Of a stretch of 63,724 nucleotides of DNA, positions 25,334 to 33,728 are shown one piece after another (position 1 is the first letter of the stretch; each line of letters begins with the position of its first letter). The notes under the pieces were generated by a model. That model worked only from the letters and a program-made list of their open reading frames with translations, ran no database searches and was not told the origin of the DNA. This DNA is from Spyradocola sp050942925 (lineage in GTDB: Bacteria; Bacillota; Clostridia; Christensenellales; UBA1750), in assembly GCA_050942925.1 (NCBI GenBank), contig JBMNOF010000005.1:1-63724 (forward strand), written 5' to 3'. The position numbers and the translations under genes are program-made.

Positions 25334-25369
25334 AAAAGGCCGCCCCTTTCCAAGGGGGCGGCTTTTTTC
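25334..25369. terminator. terminator shared by the transpeptidase and phosphoesterase genes
   Basis: GCCGCCCC (25339-25346) pairs with GGGGCGGC (25355-25362), followed by T6; an A-run lies on the other side. It lies between convergent genes. Confidence 0.88.
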
Positions 25370-25370
25370 T

Positions 25371-26411
25371 TTAGGCATCCACCTGGCGGGTCAGCGTAAT
25401 CCGGGAGATCTGCGGCGGATTGCACAGGCGGAAGTTCAGCGGCGGGCCGTACATCGTGCCTAGGCCCGTGCTGACGTACTGGTAGGTGGCGTTGACGCCG
25501 TGCAGGCCGGAGACATAGCGGTCGTCCGGGAACCATCCTCCCCGGGGCAGCAGGTCGTTTTGCGCATAGATCGCGCCCAACACGGGCAAACAGATCTGTC
25601 CGCCCAGGTGATGTCCGGCCAGGATGAGGTCCGCCTCGCTGAAGATGGCGGTTGTGCTCTCGGACTGAAGCGACGCGTCCAGGCAGGGCATGTGCGTGAG
25701 CATGAGGGTCAAGTCGTTCTGCTGGCGCTGGGCCATGGCGTCGGCAAAGGCCTCATACCGGCCCTTCCGGTAGAGAATGGACTGCACGGTTCCATCGTCC
25801 AGGTTGTCGTCCAGCAGCCGCGCGTCCAGGGAGGCGAGCGAAGTCTCCGTGTCCAGGACCAGCGTGGAGGCGGGCATGAGCCAGAGCTTGCGCTCGCCGT
25901 CGTTGAGGGCGATAGGGATGTCCAGGTAAATCGCGCCCTTGTCCATGGCGGTCTGGGCCCACTCGGTCCGGCCAAAGCTCCCGTCCGGCCCGATTTCGGT
26001 CACGGGCGGGTCCGTTTCGCCGGTGATGAAGTACACGGGCACCTGCCGCTGGGCGAAATAGTCCAGCGCCTGGTAAAGACCCGTGGCGTCGCCGTCCTCG
26101 GCCACGAGGTCGCCCGTCAATACCACGATGTCGTATTGGCTGTCGCCCAGCGCCTTGTCCAAGCTCTCCCCTTGGGCGCCGAATTTCCTTTCCCGAATGT
26201 CGGAGATCTGCAAGATGGTGTATCCGTCCATCTCCCGCGGCAAGGTGGGCATGGAGAACGTCACCTCGTCCAGCACGATGCGCGAGTTGTCGTAGATCAC
26301 CGCGCAGACGAGCAGGACCACGAGAAGAATCGGAACCAGGACCGTCAGCGGCGTGATCTTTCGCTTGACCTTGAACAGCTTTTTCGTCTCCCGCGTCATC
26401 TTGATCTTCAT
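25371..26411 (-). CDS. membrane-anchored metallophosphoesterase
   Basis: This protein of about 346 residues has one N-terminal helix (PLTVLVPILLVVLLVCAVIY) and an outward calcineurin-like phosphoesterase domain: LQISDIRERKFG near residue 65, VVLTGDLVAEDGD near residue 95, ITGETDPP (GNHE position) near residue 128, LTHMP near residue 235 and AGHHLGGQI near residue 263. The first ligand is SDIRE rather than the usual SDxH, and the GNHD motif is altered to GETD, so metal binding may differ. Two earlier ATGs (26450, 26447) fall at the predicted transcription start; a TTG at 26420 has better ribosome-site spacing than the ATG used here. Confidence 0.8.
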   Translation of the reverse strand: MKIKMTRETKKLFKVKRKITPLTVLVPILLVVLLVCAVIYDNSRIVLDEVTFSMPTLPREMDGYTILQISDIRERKFGAQGESLDKALGDSQYDIVVLTGDLVAEDGDATGLYQALDYFAQRQVPVYFITGETDPPVTEIGPDGSFGRTEWAQTAMDKGAIYLDIPIALNDGERKLWLMPASTLVLDTETSLASLDARLLDDNLDDGTVQSILYRKGRYEAFADAMAQRQQNDLTLMLTHMPCLDASLQSESTTAIFSEADLILAGHHLGGQICLPVLGAIYAQNDLLPRGGWFPDDRYVSGLHGVNATYQYVSTGLGTMYGPPLNFRLCNPPQISRITLTRQVDA

Positions 26412-26455
26412 CCCGCGCAATCCATCCTCACCGCCCTTTCTTTCCATCATTTTTC

Positions 26456-26484
26456 ATTATAACATGCGCCCGGCGCAAGTTCAA
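26456..26484 (-). promoter_or_regulatory. sigma-A promoter of the phosphoesterase gene
   Basis: TTGAAC (26479-26484), 17 bp and a perfect TATAAT (26456-26461) lie on the minus strand. Transcription should begin near 26449, which rules out the most upstream ATG codons. Confidence 0.75.
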
Positions 26485-26551
26485 CCGCGCCGGAATTTCT
26501 CCGGCGCGGCGCGAGGTTTGACAAAGCGTTTACATATTCACCGCGCGCCTG

Positions 26552-26560
26552 TGCTATAAT
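26552..26560 (+). promoter_or_regulatory. extended -10 promoter of the DmpA-SDR operon
   Basis: TGC followed by a perfect TATAAT (26555-26560) makes an extended -10. The only -35 candidate, TTTACA at 26529, is 20 bp away. The start codon is at 26618. Confidence 0.6.
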
Positions 26561-26617
26561 ACTCCTGCATTTTGAGGGCTTCATGAAGGGTCATGGAGCG
26601 GAAAGGAGCGGCAGTAC

Positions 26618-27664
26618 ATGACGGCACGACGCATTTCGGACTTTGGGTTTTCCATCGGGAGGCTCCCGCACGGGCCGCGCAACGCGCTTACGGACGTGCC
26701 GGGCGTGACGGTCGGCCACTGCACGGTGCGCAGCGAGGCGTGGAACACGGGCGTTACGGTGATCCTTCCCGCACAGGACAACCTGTTTCTGCACAAGGTG
26801 GTTGGCGCCTGCCAGGTTCTCAACGGCTTTGGAAAGACCTTGGGCCTGATGCAGTTGGAGGAACTGGGCACGATCGAAACGCCCATCGCGCTGACCAACA
26901 CGCTCAACGTGGGCCTTGTGCACGACGCGCTCGTGCAGTACAGCGTCGACGAGGGGAACGCGGCCGGCGTGGAAATCCAGTCGGTCAACCCCATCGTCTG
27001 CGAGTGCAACGACGGAGGGCTCTCCGACATCCAGCACCGCGCCATCGGGTACGAACAGGTGATGGCGGCCATCCGCTCCGCGAGCGCGGACTTTGAACAG
27101 GGCTGCGTGGGCGCGGGCACGGGCACGGTCTGCCACAGCCTCAAGGGCGGCATCGGCTCCGCCTCCCGCCTGCTGGAGCTGGACGGAAAGACCTACACGC
27201 TGGGCGCGCTCGTGCAGACGAACCACGGCATGCTCTCCGACCTTCGGATCGACGGCCGCCCGGTCGGGCGCGAAATCGAATCCGGCATCTTGCAGGAAAA
27301 GGTGGACAAGGGTTCCTGCATCGTCGTGGTGGGCACGGACCTGCCGCTGTCCGACCGCCAGCTCAAGCGCGTGCTGCGGCGCGCGGTCGTGGGCCTCGCG
27401 CGCGTCGGCTCCTACATCGGGCACGGCAGCGGCGAGGTGGTGGTGGGCTTCTCCACGGCCAACCGCGTGCATCGCGCGGAGCCGCGGGGCGTGGTGCAGC
27501 AGACGATCCTCAACGAAGAGCAGATCGACCTGCCCTTCCGCGCGTGCGCCGAGGCCGTAGAGGAGGCCATCCTCAACTCCCTTGCCGCGGCCGAGACGAC
27601 AACGGGCCGCAACGGCGTCGTCAAGACGGCGCTTTGCGACCTTCTGGAGGCGCGCAATGGCTAG
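26618..27664 (+). CDS. P1/S58-family peptidase (DmpA-like beta-peptidyl aminopeptidase)
   Basis: This 348-residue N-terminal-nucleophile-type protein starts with RISDFGFSIGRLPHGPRNALTDVPGVTVGH, the DmpA signature. The self-cleavage site and nucleophile are Gly232-Ser233 in KGSCIVVVGTDLPLSDRQ. The precursor is expected to split there into alpha and beta chains. DmpA enzymes remove N-terminal D-residues, glycine or beta-amino acids from small peptides or amides. GGAAAGGAG precedes the ATG. The stop overlaps the SDR start, so the two are coupled. Confidence 0.9.
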   Translation: MTARRISDFGFSIGRLPHGPRNALTDVPGVTVGHCTVRSEAWNTGVTVILPAQDNLFLHKVVGACQVLNGFGKTLGLMQLEELGTIETPIALTNTLNVGLVHDALVQYSVDEGNAAGVEIQSVNPIVCECNDGGLSDIQHRAIGYEQVMAAIRSASADFEQGCVGAGTGTVCHSLKGGIGSASRLLELDGKTYTLGALVQTNHGMLSDLRIDGRPVGREIESGILQEKVDKGSCIVVVGTDLPLSDRQLKRVLRRAVVGLARVGSYIGHGSGEVVVGFSTANRVHRAEPRGVVQQTILNEEQIDLPFRACAEAVEEAILNSLAAAETTTGRNGVVKTALCDLLEARNG

Positions 27665-28391
27665 GACGGCGCTGGTCACGGGCGGCTCGCGGGGCATTGG
27701 CGCGGCGACGGCGTCCCGCCTGGCGCACGGCGGCTTTTCCGTGGCCATCGGCTACAACCGCAACGCGGAGCGCGCGGAGGCGCTCGCGGCGGCGCTGCGC
27801 GCGGAAAACTGCAACGCCATGGCGGTCCGCATCGACGTGTGCGACCGGGCCTCGGTGCGCGCGGCGCTGGAGGCCGTGCGGCGCCGCATGGGCGCGCCGG
27901 AAACGCTGGCGCTGTGCGCGGGCGTGGCGCAGCAGGCGCTGTTCCAGGACATTTCCGACGCGGACTGGGACCGGATCTTTGACGTCAACGTCAAGGGCGT
28001 ATACCGCTGCATCCAGGAGGCGCTTCCGGAAATGCTGCGCCGCGGGCGCGGGTGCATCGTGACGGTGGCCTCCATGTGGGGCGAGGTCGGGGCCTCCTGC
28101 GAGAGCCACTACGCGGCGAGCAAGGGCGCGGTGATCGCGCTGACAAAGTCCCTGGCCAAGGAGCTGGGGCCGTCGGGCGTGCGGGTCAACTGCGTCTCGC
28201 CCGGCGTGATCGAGACGGACATGACGGTAGGTCTCGGTGAGGAGACCCTCTCGGCCCTGGCAGCGGACGCCCCCCTGGGCCGCAACGGCCGGCCGGAGGA
28301 CGTGGCGCAGGCCATCGCCTATCTCTGTTCGGAAGGGGCCTCGTTTGTCACGGGGCAGGTGCTCTCCGTAAACGGGGGCTTTGTGATTTAG
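27657..28391 (+). CDS. short-chain dehydrogenase/reductase (FabG-like)
   Basis: This 244-residue classical SDR has the cofactor loop TGGSRGIG near residue 8 and a YNRN segment near residue 33 that favours NADPH. The catalytic Tyr-Lys is in HYAASKGAV near residue 148, with the serine before it in VASMWGEVG. The C-terminus is VTGQVLSVNGGFVI. It reduces a ketone or oxidises an alcohol; a 3-oxoacyl-ACP reductase role cannot be told from other SDR roles. The ATG at 27657 lies 8 bp inside the DmpA gene, with GGAGG upstream. Confidence 0.88.
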   Translation: MARTALVTGGSRGIGAATASRLAHGGFSVAIGYNRNAERAEALAAALRAENCNAMAVRIDVCDRASVRAALEAVRRRMGAPETLALCAGVAQQALFQDISDADWDRIFDVNVKGVYRCIQEALPEMLRRGRGCIVTVASMWGEVGASCESHYAASKGAVIALTKSLAKELGPSGVRVNCVSPGVIETDMTVGLGEETLSALAADAPLGRNGRPEDVAQAIAYLCSEGASFVTGQVLSVNGGFVI

Positions 28392-28399
28392 GCGAACGA

Positions 28400-28441
28400 A
28401 GAGCGGCTCCGCAGGGTTTTCTGCGGAGCCGCTCTGTTCTC
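28400..28441. terminator. hairpin between the SDR and RraA genes
   Basis: A 15-bp perfect stem (28400-28414 with 28421-28435) with a GGTTTT loop lies between convergent genes. The T-tracts are weak. Confidence 0.7.
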
Positions 28442-29153
28442 ACTTTTCGTCGTCGTTTAGGACCGTCTCGTCGTGGGCCCAGCCCAGGACGTCGTACTTG
28501 GCCTTGCGGTTGTTCTTGTCGTTGTGGAGCTCGCGGCTGGCAAACTTGGCCACGTCGCGCGCGACCGCGCGCGGGACCGCGATGACGCCGTCGCCGTCGG
28601 CCACGATCACGTCGCCGGGATAGATCGCAACGCCGCCAATGGCCACGGGCACGTTCTTTTCGCTGAAGCGGATGCGCGCCTGGTCCATCTTCTGGGAGAC
28701 AAAGTACGACCAGACGGGCACCTTCTGCAGGATGCATTCGTCCGAGTCGCGGATGCCGCCGCCATTGGTGATAAAGCCGCGCGCGCCCTTAGCCACGCAG
28801 GCGAGCGTGTTGTCCGATCCCATGAGGCCCACGTCCACGCCGCTCATGTCCAGGACGATGACGTCGCCCTCCTCGATCTCCTCGATCCAGGGATAGGTCG
28901 CGACGTTGTTGTAGTACCAGTTGGACCACTGCGTGTACTCCTCGCCGCGCAGGTTCGGGGTCGGCCCCTCAAAGGGCAGGTAGCGCGCGGTCCGCGCGAT
29001 GCCGCAGATGCGGGTCCGCCACAGCGGACGGATGTTCTTGTCCAGGGTTCCATAGAAGTGATAGCCCATCCAGTCCATGCCGTCGCGCACGTCGGCGACG
29101 CGCAGGGGCGCATAGAGCTGGAGCAGTTCGCGGTTCTCTTCCTGACGGGTCAT
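28440..29153 (-). CDS. RraA-family protein (4-hydroxy-4-methyl-2-oxoglutarate aldolase-like)
   Basis: This 237-residue protein has the RraA core. PLRVADVRDGMDWMGY lies near residue 16. The ligand-binding turn GLMGSDNTLACVAKGARGFITNGGGIRDSDE lies near residue 108, followed by VAIGGVAIYPGDVIVADGDGVIAVPR near residue 170. Enzymes of this fold cleave 4-hydroxy-2-oxoacids with a divalent metal, and others inhibit RNase E. A catabolic role in sugar-acid breakdown is more likely here beside rhaD. It is divergent from rhaD. Length is normal for the catabolic subgroup. Confidence 0.85.
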   Translation of the reverse strand: MTRQEENRELLQLYAPLRVADVRDGMDWMGYHFYGTLDKNIRPLWRTRICGIARTARYLPFEGPTPNLRGEEYTQWSNWYYNNVATYPWIEEIEEGDVIVLDMSGVDVGLMGSDNTLACVAKGARGFITNGGGIRDSDECILQKVPVWSYFVSQKMDQARIRFSEKNVPVAIGGVAIYPGDVIVADGDGVIAVPRAVARDVAKFASRELHNDKNNRKAKYDVLGWAHDETVLNDDEK

Positions 29154-29187
29154 GTTGGTCACACCCCTTTGTCTTTTTTCCGGATTC

Positions 29188-29193
29188 AGTATA
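29188..29193 (-). promoter_or_regulatory. -10 element of the RraA gene
   Basis: TATACT on the minus strand 35 bp before the start codon has only a weak TGGAAA as -35 at 17-bp spacing. Confidence 0.5.
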
Positions 29194-29224
29194 GCGGATT
29201 TCGATGGATTTTTCCAGACCGATC

Positions 29225-29253
29225 TTGCAAAATGGCGGCGCACATACTATGAT
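29225..29253 (+). promoter_or_regulatory. sigma-A promoter of rhaD
   Basis: TTGCAA (29225-29230), 17 bp, TATGAT (29248-29253). It overlaps the upstream region of the divergent RraA promoter, so shared control is possible. Confidence 0.7.
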
Positions 29254-29317
29254 GAAATGGGTGTGTGGGCGCCAGAGTTCACCGCCTACAAACACTTGGG
29301 AAAAGAGGGGTATGGAT

Positions 29318-30139
29318 ATGCGCATCACGGACCTTTCCTTCATGCAGGGGTACATCCGCATGGCCACCGACGGCGCAAACATGGGTTGGCACGAGCGCAA
29401 CGGCGGCAACCTCACCTACCGCCTGACGGCGCAGGACGCCAAGGAGGCCGCTCCCTACATGACCTTGGACAAGCCCTGGGAAGACATCGGCGTTGCGGTG
29501 CCCAACCTTGCGGGCGAATACTTTCTTGCGACCGGAACGGGCAAGTTTTTGCGCAACGTGAGCCTGGCGCCGCAGGACAACATCTGCATTGTCCAGCTCA
29601 ACGAAGCGGGCACCAAGTACCGGATTGTCTGGGGGCTGGAGCAGGGGGGCAAGCCCACCTCGGAGTTCCCTTCGCACCTGATGAACCACTCGGTGAAGTT
29701 TGACGTCACCGGCGGCAAGCACCGCGTGATCTACCACGCGCACACGCCCGCGGTGATCGCGCTGACCAACGTCCTGGAGCTGGACGACGTCGTTTGGACG
29801 CGGGCGCTCTGGTCCGCCATGACCGAGTGCGCGGTGGTCTTCCCCGGCGGCGTAGGCGTCCTGCCTTGGATGGTCTGCGGCGGCGCGGAGATCGCGCAGG
29901 CGACCAGCGAACTCATGAAGCAGTACGACGTGGCGATCTGGGCCTTCCATGGCACGTTTGCCTCGGGCGAGAGCTTCGACTCGACGTTCGGCCTGATGCA
30001 CTGCGTGGAAAAGGCTGCGGACATCTACCTGCGGGTTCTTGCGGCGGGCGGCGCCAAGCAGACCATGACCACGGAAAACTTTGTTGCCATCGCGGCGCTC
30101 TTTGGCCTTACGCTGCCGGAGAAGTTCCTCACGGACTGA
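29318..30139 (+). CDS. rhaD: rhamnulose-1-phosphate aldolase
   Basis: This 273-residue class II aldolase matches RhaD in length and motifs: GWHERNGGNLTYRLT near residue 23, YFLATGTGKFLRNV near residue 68, the zinc ligands YHAHTP near residue 140 and a later His in WAFHGTFASG near residue 210. It cleaves L-rhamnulose-1-phosphate to dihydroxyacetone phosphate and lactaldehyde. The ATG at 29318 was chosen because AAAGAGGGG is 7 nt before it; the ATG at 29312 is too close. No rhaA or rhaB is adjacent, so it may act on a related ketose phosphate. Confidence 0.88.
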   Translation: MRITDLSFMQGYIRMATDGANMGWHERNGGNLTYRLTAQDAKEAAPYMTLDKPWEDIGVAVPNLAGEYFLATGTGKFLRNVSLAPQDNICIVQLNEAGTKYRIVWGLEQGGKPTSEFPSHLMNHSVKFDVTGGKHRVIYHAHTPAVIALTNVLELDDVVWTRALWSAMTECAVVFPGGVGVLPWMVCGGAEIAQATSELMKQYDVAIWAFHGTFASGESFDSTFGLMHCVEKAADIYLRVLAAGGAKQTMTTENFVAIAALFGLTLPEKFLTD

Positions 30140-30185
30140 TTCTCGGCGCTTTCGCCCCCTTGCAAAAAATTCTCCGGAATTTTCC

Positions 30186-30214
30186 TTGCTTTCCGGCGAA
30201 AGCTGCTTTATCAT
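30186..30214 (+). promoter_or_regulatory. sigma-A promoter of purA
   Basis: TTGCTT (30186-30191), 17 bp, TATCAT (30209-30214), with 42 bp to the start codon. No purine riboswitch fits in this leader. Confidence 0.6.
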
Positions 30215-30256
30215 AATAAAGTTGGATTTCTTCCCTTTACGTTAGGAGGTTTCACC

Positions 30257-31579
30257 ATGGTTCGAGCGATTGTTGGCGGTAACTGGGGTGACGAGGGCAA
30301 GGGCAAGATCACGGACATGCTCGGCGCCCAGTCGGACGTCGTCGTGCGCTTCCAGGGCGGCGCCAATGCCGGCCACACCATCATCAACGAGTACGGGCGC
30401 GCTGCGCTGCACCTGCTGCCCAGCGGCGTGTTCAACCCCAATGCGGTCAACGTCATCGGGCAGGGCGTTGCGCTGGATCTGGACAAGCTCTTCCGCGAGC
30501 TGGAGGCCGAGGTCCTCTCCAAGGGCGCTCCCTACCCCAAGCTCCTCATTTCCGATCGGGCGCACGTGCTGATGCCCTATCACATTCAGTTTGACACGCT
30601 GGAGGAAATGCGCCTTGCGGACAAGGCGTACGGCTCCACCAAGTCCGGCATCGCGCCGTTCTACTCCGACAAGGTGATGAAGAAGGGCATTCAGGTCTGC
30701 GAGATCTTCCACGACGACCTGCTGCTCTCCCACCTGCAGGCGATTGCGGAGCTGAAAAACGCGCAGCTTCGGGACATTTACCACATCGACAGCCGCGTTC
30801 CCCGCAACGAGGACGAGAAGAAGCTCTTCTCCCCCATCGATCCCCAGGAGATGTTCGACTACCTCGTCTCCTTCCGCGACCGGCTCCGTCCCCTGGTTGG
30901 GGATGTGACTTCCTTCCTGCACAACTGTATCCGCGAGGGCAAGCAGATCCTGCTCGAGGGCCAGCTCGGCTCGCTCAAGGACACGGACAACGGCATCTAT
31001 CCCATGGTGACCTCCTCGTCGCCCCTGGCGGGCTTTGCCTGCGTGGGCGCGGGCATTCCGCCCTACGCGATTCAGGACGTCATCACCGTGGTCAAGGCCT
31101 ACTCCTCGGCCGTGGGCGCGGGCGCGTTTGTTTCCGAGATTTTGGACCCGGTGGAGGCGGATGAGCTCCGCCGCCGCGGCGGCGACAAGGGCGAGTACGG
31201 CGCCACGACCGGCCGTCCGCGCCGCGTGGGCTGGTTCGACGCCGTCGCCACGCGCTACGGCTGCATGATGCAGGGCGCGACCGAGGTCGCCCTGACCAAC
31301 ATTGACGTTCTGGGCTACCTGCCCGAGATCCCGGTCTGCGCGGCCTACGAGCTGGACGGCCGCCGCATTGACAGCTTCCCCGTGACGCCGCTGCTGGAGA
31401 AGTGCAAGCCCGTCTTCGAGAAGCTGCCCGGCTGGCAGTGCGACATCTCGCACATCCGCTCCTACAAGGATCTGCCGACGAACGCCCGCCGCTATGTCGA
31501 GTACATCGAGGAAAAGATCGGCGTGCGCATCTCCATGGTGAGCAACGGTCCCGCGCGCGAGAGCATTCTCTACCGCTAA
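30257..31579 (+). CDS. purA: adenylosuccinate synthetase
   Basis: This 440-residue GTPase-fold enzyme has NWGDEGKGKITDML at the N-terminus, GANAGHTI near residue 37, LEGQLGSLKD near residue 233 and GATTGRPRRVGWFDAVATRYG near residue 315. It joins IMP and aspartate with GTP to make adenylosuccinate in AMP synthesis. AGGAGG lies 8 nt before the ATG. FQGGANAGHT and the loop LLEGQLGSL show it to be PurA, with small differences from the more usual LFEGAQG motif that mark a divergent clostridial subgroup. It is monocistronic. Confidence 0.95.
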   Translation: MVRAIVGGNWGDEGKGKITDMLGAQSDVVVRFQGGANAGHTIINEYGRAALHLLPSGVFNPNAVNVIGQGVALDLDKLFRELEAEVLSKGAPYPKLLISDRAHVLMPYHIQFDTLEEMRLADKAYGSTKSGIAPFYSDKVMKKGIQVCEIFHDDLLLSHLQAIAELKNAQLRDIYHIDSRVPRNEDEKKLFSPIDPQEMFDYLVSFRDRLRPLVGDVTSFLHNCIREGKQILLEGQLGSLKDTDNGIYPMVTSSSPLAGFACVGAGIPPYAIQDVITVVKAYSSAVGAGAFVSEILDPVEADELRRRGGDKGEYGATTGRPRRVGWFDAVATRYGCMMQGATEVALTNIDVLGYLPEIPVCAAYELDGRRIDSFPVTPLLEKCKPVFEKLPGWQCDISHIRSYKDLPTNARRYVEYIEEKIGVRISMVSNGPARESILYR

Positions 31580-31585
31580 TTTGCA

Positions 31586-31632
31586 AAACAAAGCCCCTGG
31601 TCCGGCGGCTCGCCGATCCAGGGGCTTTGTTT
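31586..31632. terminator. bidirectional terminator between purA and the lactonase gene
   Basis: A 15-bp stem (31586-31600 with 31618-31632), A- and T-rich at its base, lies between two convergent genes. Confidence 0.88.
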
Positions 31633-31643
31633 CTTTTTGCGGT

Positions 31644-32693
31644 TTAGTTCTTCCAGATCAGGCACACGGGCTTGGGCAGGTCGTACTTCTTGTCCGTGAG
31701 GCGGAGATTGCCGTCCGCATCGGCCGCGAGCACCGTGATGTCGGCGCTGTCCTGGTTGCACACGAAGACGAACTTGCCGTTGGCGGTGTAGGCGAACTCG
31801 CGCGGGGTCTTGCCGCCGACCGGGACGATCTGCCGGACGGACATCTTGCCGCCGTCCACGTCCAGCAGCGCAAGGCTGTCGTGGCCGCGGTTGGAAACGA
31901 CAAGGGTCTTTCCGTCGGGCGCAAAGTGGATCGCCGCGTCGATGTTCTGGCCCGCAAAGTCCTTGGGCAGCGTGGAGATGGCGGAAAGGAACGTCATGCG
32001 TCCGTCCGCATAGGCGTAGGCGCGCACGGTGCAGCCCATCTCCGTCACGACATAGGCGTACTTGCCGTCCTTGGAGAACTCGATGTGGCGGGGACCGTCG
32101 CCGTCGGGCGTGCGGACAAAGGAGCCGCGGCTCTTGTCCAGGCCGCAGGTCTCGCACAGGGGATAGAGCACCACGGCGTCGATGCCCAGGTCGCAGACGG
32201 CCAGGTACTTGCCGTCCGGCGTGACGCGCGTGATGTGCACGTGCGGGCGCTCCTGGCGGCGGGGATTGGCGCCCTGGCCCTGGTGCACCACGATCTGGGG
32301 ATCTGCGCAGACGCGACCCTGCGCGTCCACGGCAAAGACCGTGGCCGTACCCTGGCCGTAGTTGGCCGCGTAGACAAAGCGGCCGTCCGGCGAAACGGCA
32401 ACGTAGCAAGGCGCAACGCCCTGCGTGCCCTCCATGTTGAGGAGCGAGAGCTTGCCCTCGGGGTCCACGGCGCAGGCCGCGACTGCGCCGCCCAGCTTGC
32501 CCTGGAACGAGCCGGTCTCCGACGCGGCGTAGAGGTACTTCCCGTCCGGGGAAAGGGCCAGGTGCGAGGGGTTTTCGACGTCCAGCGTATCCAGGACCTT
32601 GAGGTCCCCGGTCTGGTCGTCGATCTCCACGCGGAAGATGCCGCCGTGTTCTCCCTTGGAGTAGGTGCCGATATAGGCGATGCACTTGGACAT
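31644..32693 (-). CDS. lactonase-family beta-propeller (6-phosphogluconolactonase YkgB-type)
   Basis: This 349-residue protein is a seven-bladed propeller of the lactonase family: AYIGTYSKGEHGGIFR near the start, PSHLALSPDGKYLYAASE near residue 42, CYVAVSPDGRFVYAANYG near residue 95, HVHITRVTPDGKYLAVCDLGID near residue 150 and GPRHIEFSKDGKYAYVVTE near residue 200. Such enzymes hydrolyse 6-phosphogluconolactone or related lactones. The ATG at 32693 has GGAGG 10 nt upstream; a TTG at 32702 is too close to it. It is divergent from an SDR gene, a natural partner if the SDR makes a lactone. Confidence 0.88.
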   Translation of the reverse strand: MSKCIAYIGTYSKGEHGGIFRVEIDDQTGDLKVLDTLDVENPSHLALSPDGKYLYAASETGSFQGKLGGAVAACAVDPEGKLSLLNMEGTQGVAPCYVAVSPDGRFVYAANYGQGTATVFAVDAQGRVCADPQIVVHQGQGANPRRQERPHVHITRVTPDGKYLAVCDLGIDAVVLYPLCETCGLDKSRGSFVRTPDGDGPRHIEFSKDGKYAYVVTEMGCTVRAYAYADGRMTFLSAISTLPKDFAGQNIDAAIHFAPDGKTLVVSNRGHDSLALLDVDGGKMSVRQIVPVGGKTPREFAYTANGKFVFVCNQDSADITVLAADADGNLRLTDKKYDLPKPVCLIWKN

Positions 32694-32745
32694 GATGTTC
32701 AATCCTCCCTTGTGACCTTTCTATGTTCTGTGGGTCTATGGATTC

Positions 32746-32773
32746 ATTATAGCAAAAACCCTGCGAATTTCAA
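32746..32773 (-). promoter_or_regulatory. sigma-A promoter of the lactonase gene
   Basis: TTGAAA (32768-32773), 16 bp, then a TGC-extended perfect TATAAT (32746-32751) on the minus strand. Confidence 0.75.
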
Positions 32774-32800
32774 CTGCCGCCGCCCTGTTGAAATCCCAAA

Positions 32801-32828
32801 TTGACTTTGGGGCAAAGTATGCTATACT
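32801..32828 (+). promoter_or_regulatory. sigma-A promoter of the SDR-AAC(3) operon
   Basis: TTGACT (32801-32806), 16 bp, and a TGC-extended TATACT (32823-32828) lie 51 bp before the start codon. It is back to back with the lactonase promoter. Confidence 0.75.
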
Positions 32829-32879
32829 GAATTTGTACAACAAATACAAATCTGCTCACGGCAGGAGGTCGAATTTCAC

Positions 32880-33722
32880 ATGAACAAGACGGCATTGGTC
32901 ACCGGCGGAAGCCACAACATCGGACAGGGCATCGCCATCGTTCTCGCCGAGCACGGCTACGACGTCGCCATCACCTACAATTCCCGCAAGGAAGGCGCCG
33001 TGGAGACGCAAAAGGAGATCGAAAAGCTGGGCCGCAAGTGCTTCATCTACCAGGCGAGCCTGGAAAAGCCCGAGGTCCCGCAGCAGATCGTGGATCAGGC
33101 GCACAAGGACCTGGGCGGAAGGCTGGACCTGATGGTCTGCAACGCCGGCAACGGCGGGTTCCGCGGCAGCGTCCTGACCGTGACCCCCGAGAGCGTGGAC
33201 GAGGTGTACACCGTCAACTTCCGCAACTACATCCTGTGCGCCGGCGCTGCTGCCCGCCACATGGTTGCCGATAAGATCGAAGGCTGCATTATCTTCATCA
33301 CCAGCTCCCGTGCGGAGATGGCCTACCCCGACGATTACCTCTACGGCGGATTCAAGGCTTGCGTCAAGCGCGCGACGGAGTCCATGGCGCTGGACCTTTC
33401 CGCCTACAACATCCGCGTCAACTGCGTGGCCCCCGGCGCAACCTGGGTGCCCAAGAACGACAAGGTTCTCTCTCCCTTTGTCAAGGAGTCTATCCCGCTG
33501 CACCGCGTGGGCACCCCGCGCGAGAACGGCGAGGTCGTCGCCTTCCTGGCCAGCGAGAACGCCTCCTACATCACCGGCATCACCGTGCGCGTGGACGGCG
33601 GCCTGATCCTGCCCGGCATGCTCGAGGGCTACGAGAAGATTCCGTGGGTCCGCGAGGACTGGAAGAAGGCCCAGTACGAAAAGGCCATGGAGATGGTCAA
33701 GGCGAACGAGGAAAAGGAGTAA
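32880..33722 (+). CDS. short-chain dehydrogenase/reductase
   Basis: This 280-residue classical SDR has TGGSHNIGQGIA near residue 8, CNAGNGGF near residue 86, the serine in ITSSRAEM near residue 140, and the catalytic Tyr-Lys as YGGFK near residue 157. A C-terminal extension of about 30 charged residues (EDWKKAQYEKAMEMVKANEEKE) follows the usual GG motif and may form a helix. The substrate is unknown; sugar or cyclitol alcohols are plausible beside the lactonase. The next gene follows after 6 bp. Confidence 0.87.
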   Translation: MNKTALVTGGSHNIGQGIAIVLAEHGYDVAITYNSRKEGAVETQKEIEKLGRKCFIYQASLEKPEVPQQIVDQAHKDLGGRLDLMVCNAGNGGFRGSVLTVTPESVDEVYTVNFRNYILCAGAAARHMVADKIEGCIIFITSSRAEMAYPDDYLYGGFKACVKRATESMALDLSAYNIRVNCVAPGATWVPKNDKVLSPFVKESIPLHRVGTPRENGEVVAFLASENASYITGITVRVDGGLILPGMLEGYEKIPWVREDWKKAQYEKAMEMVKANEEKE

Positions 33723-33728
33723 CGCCTC

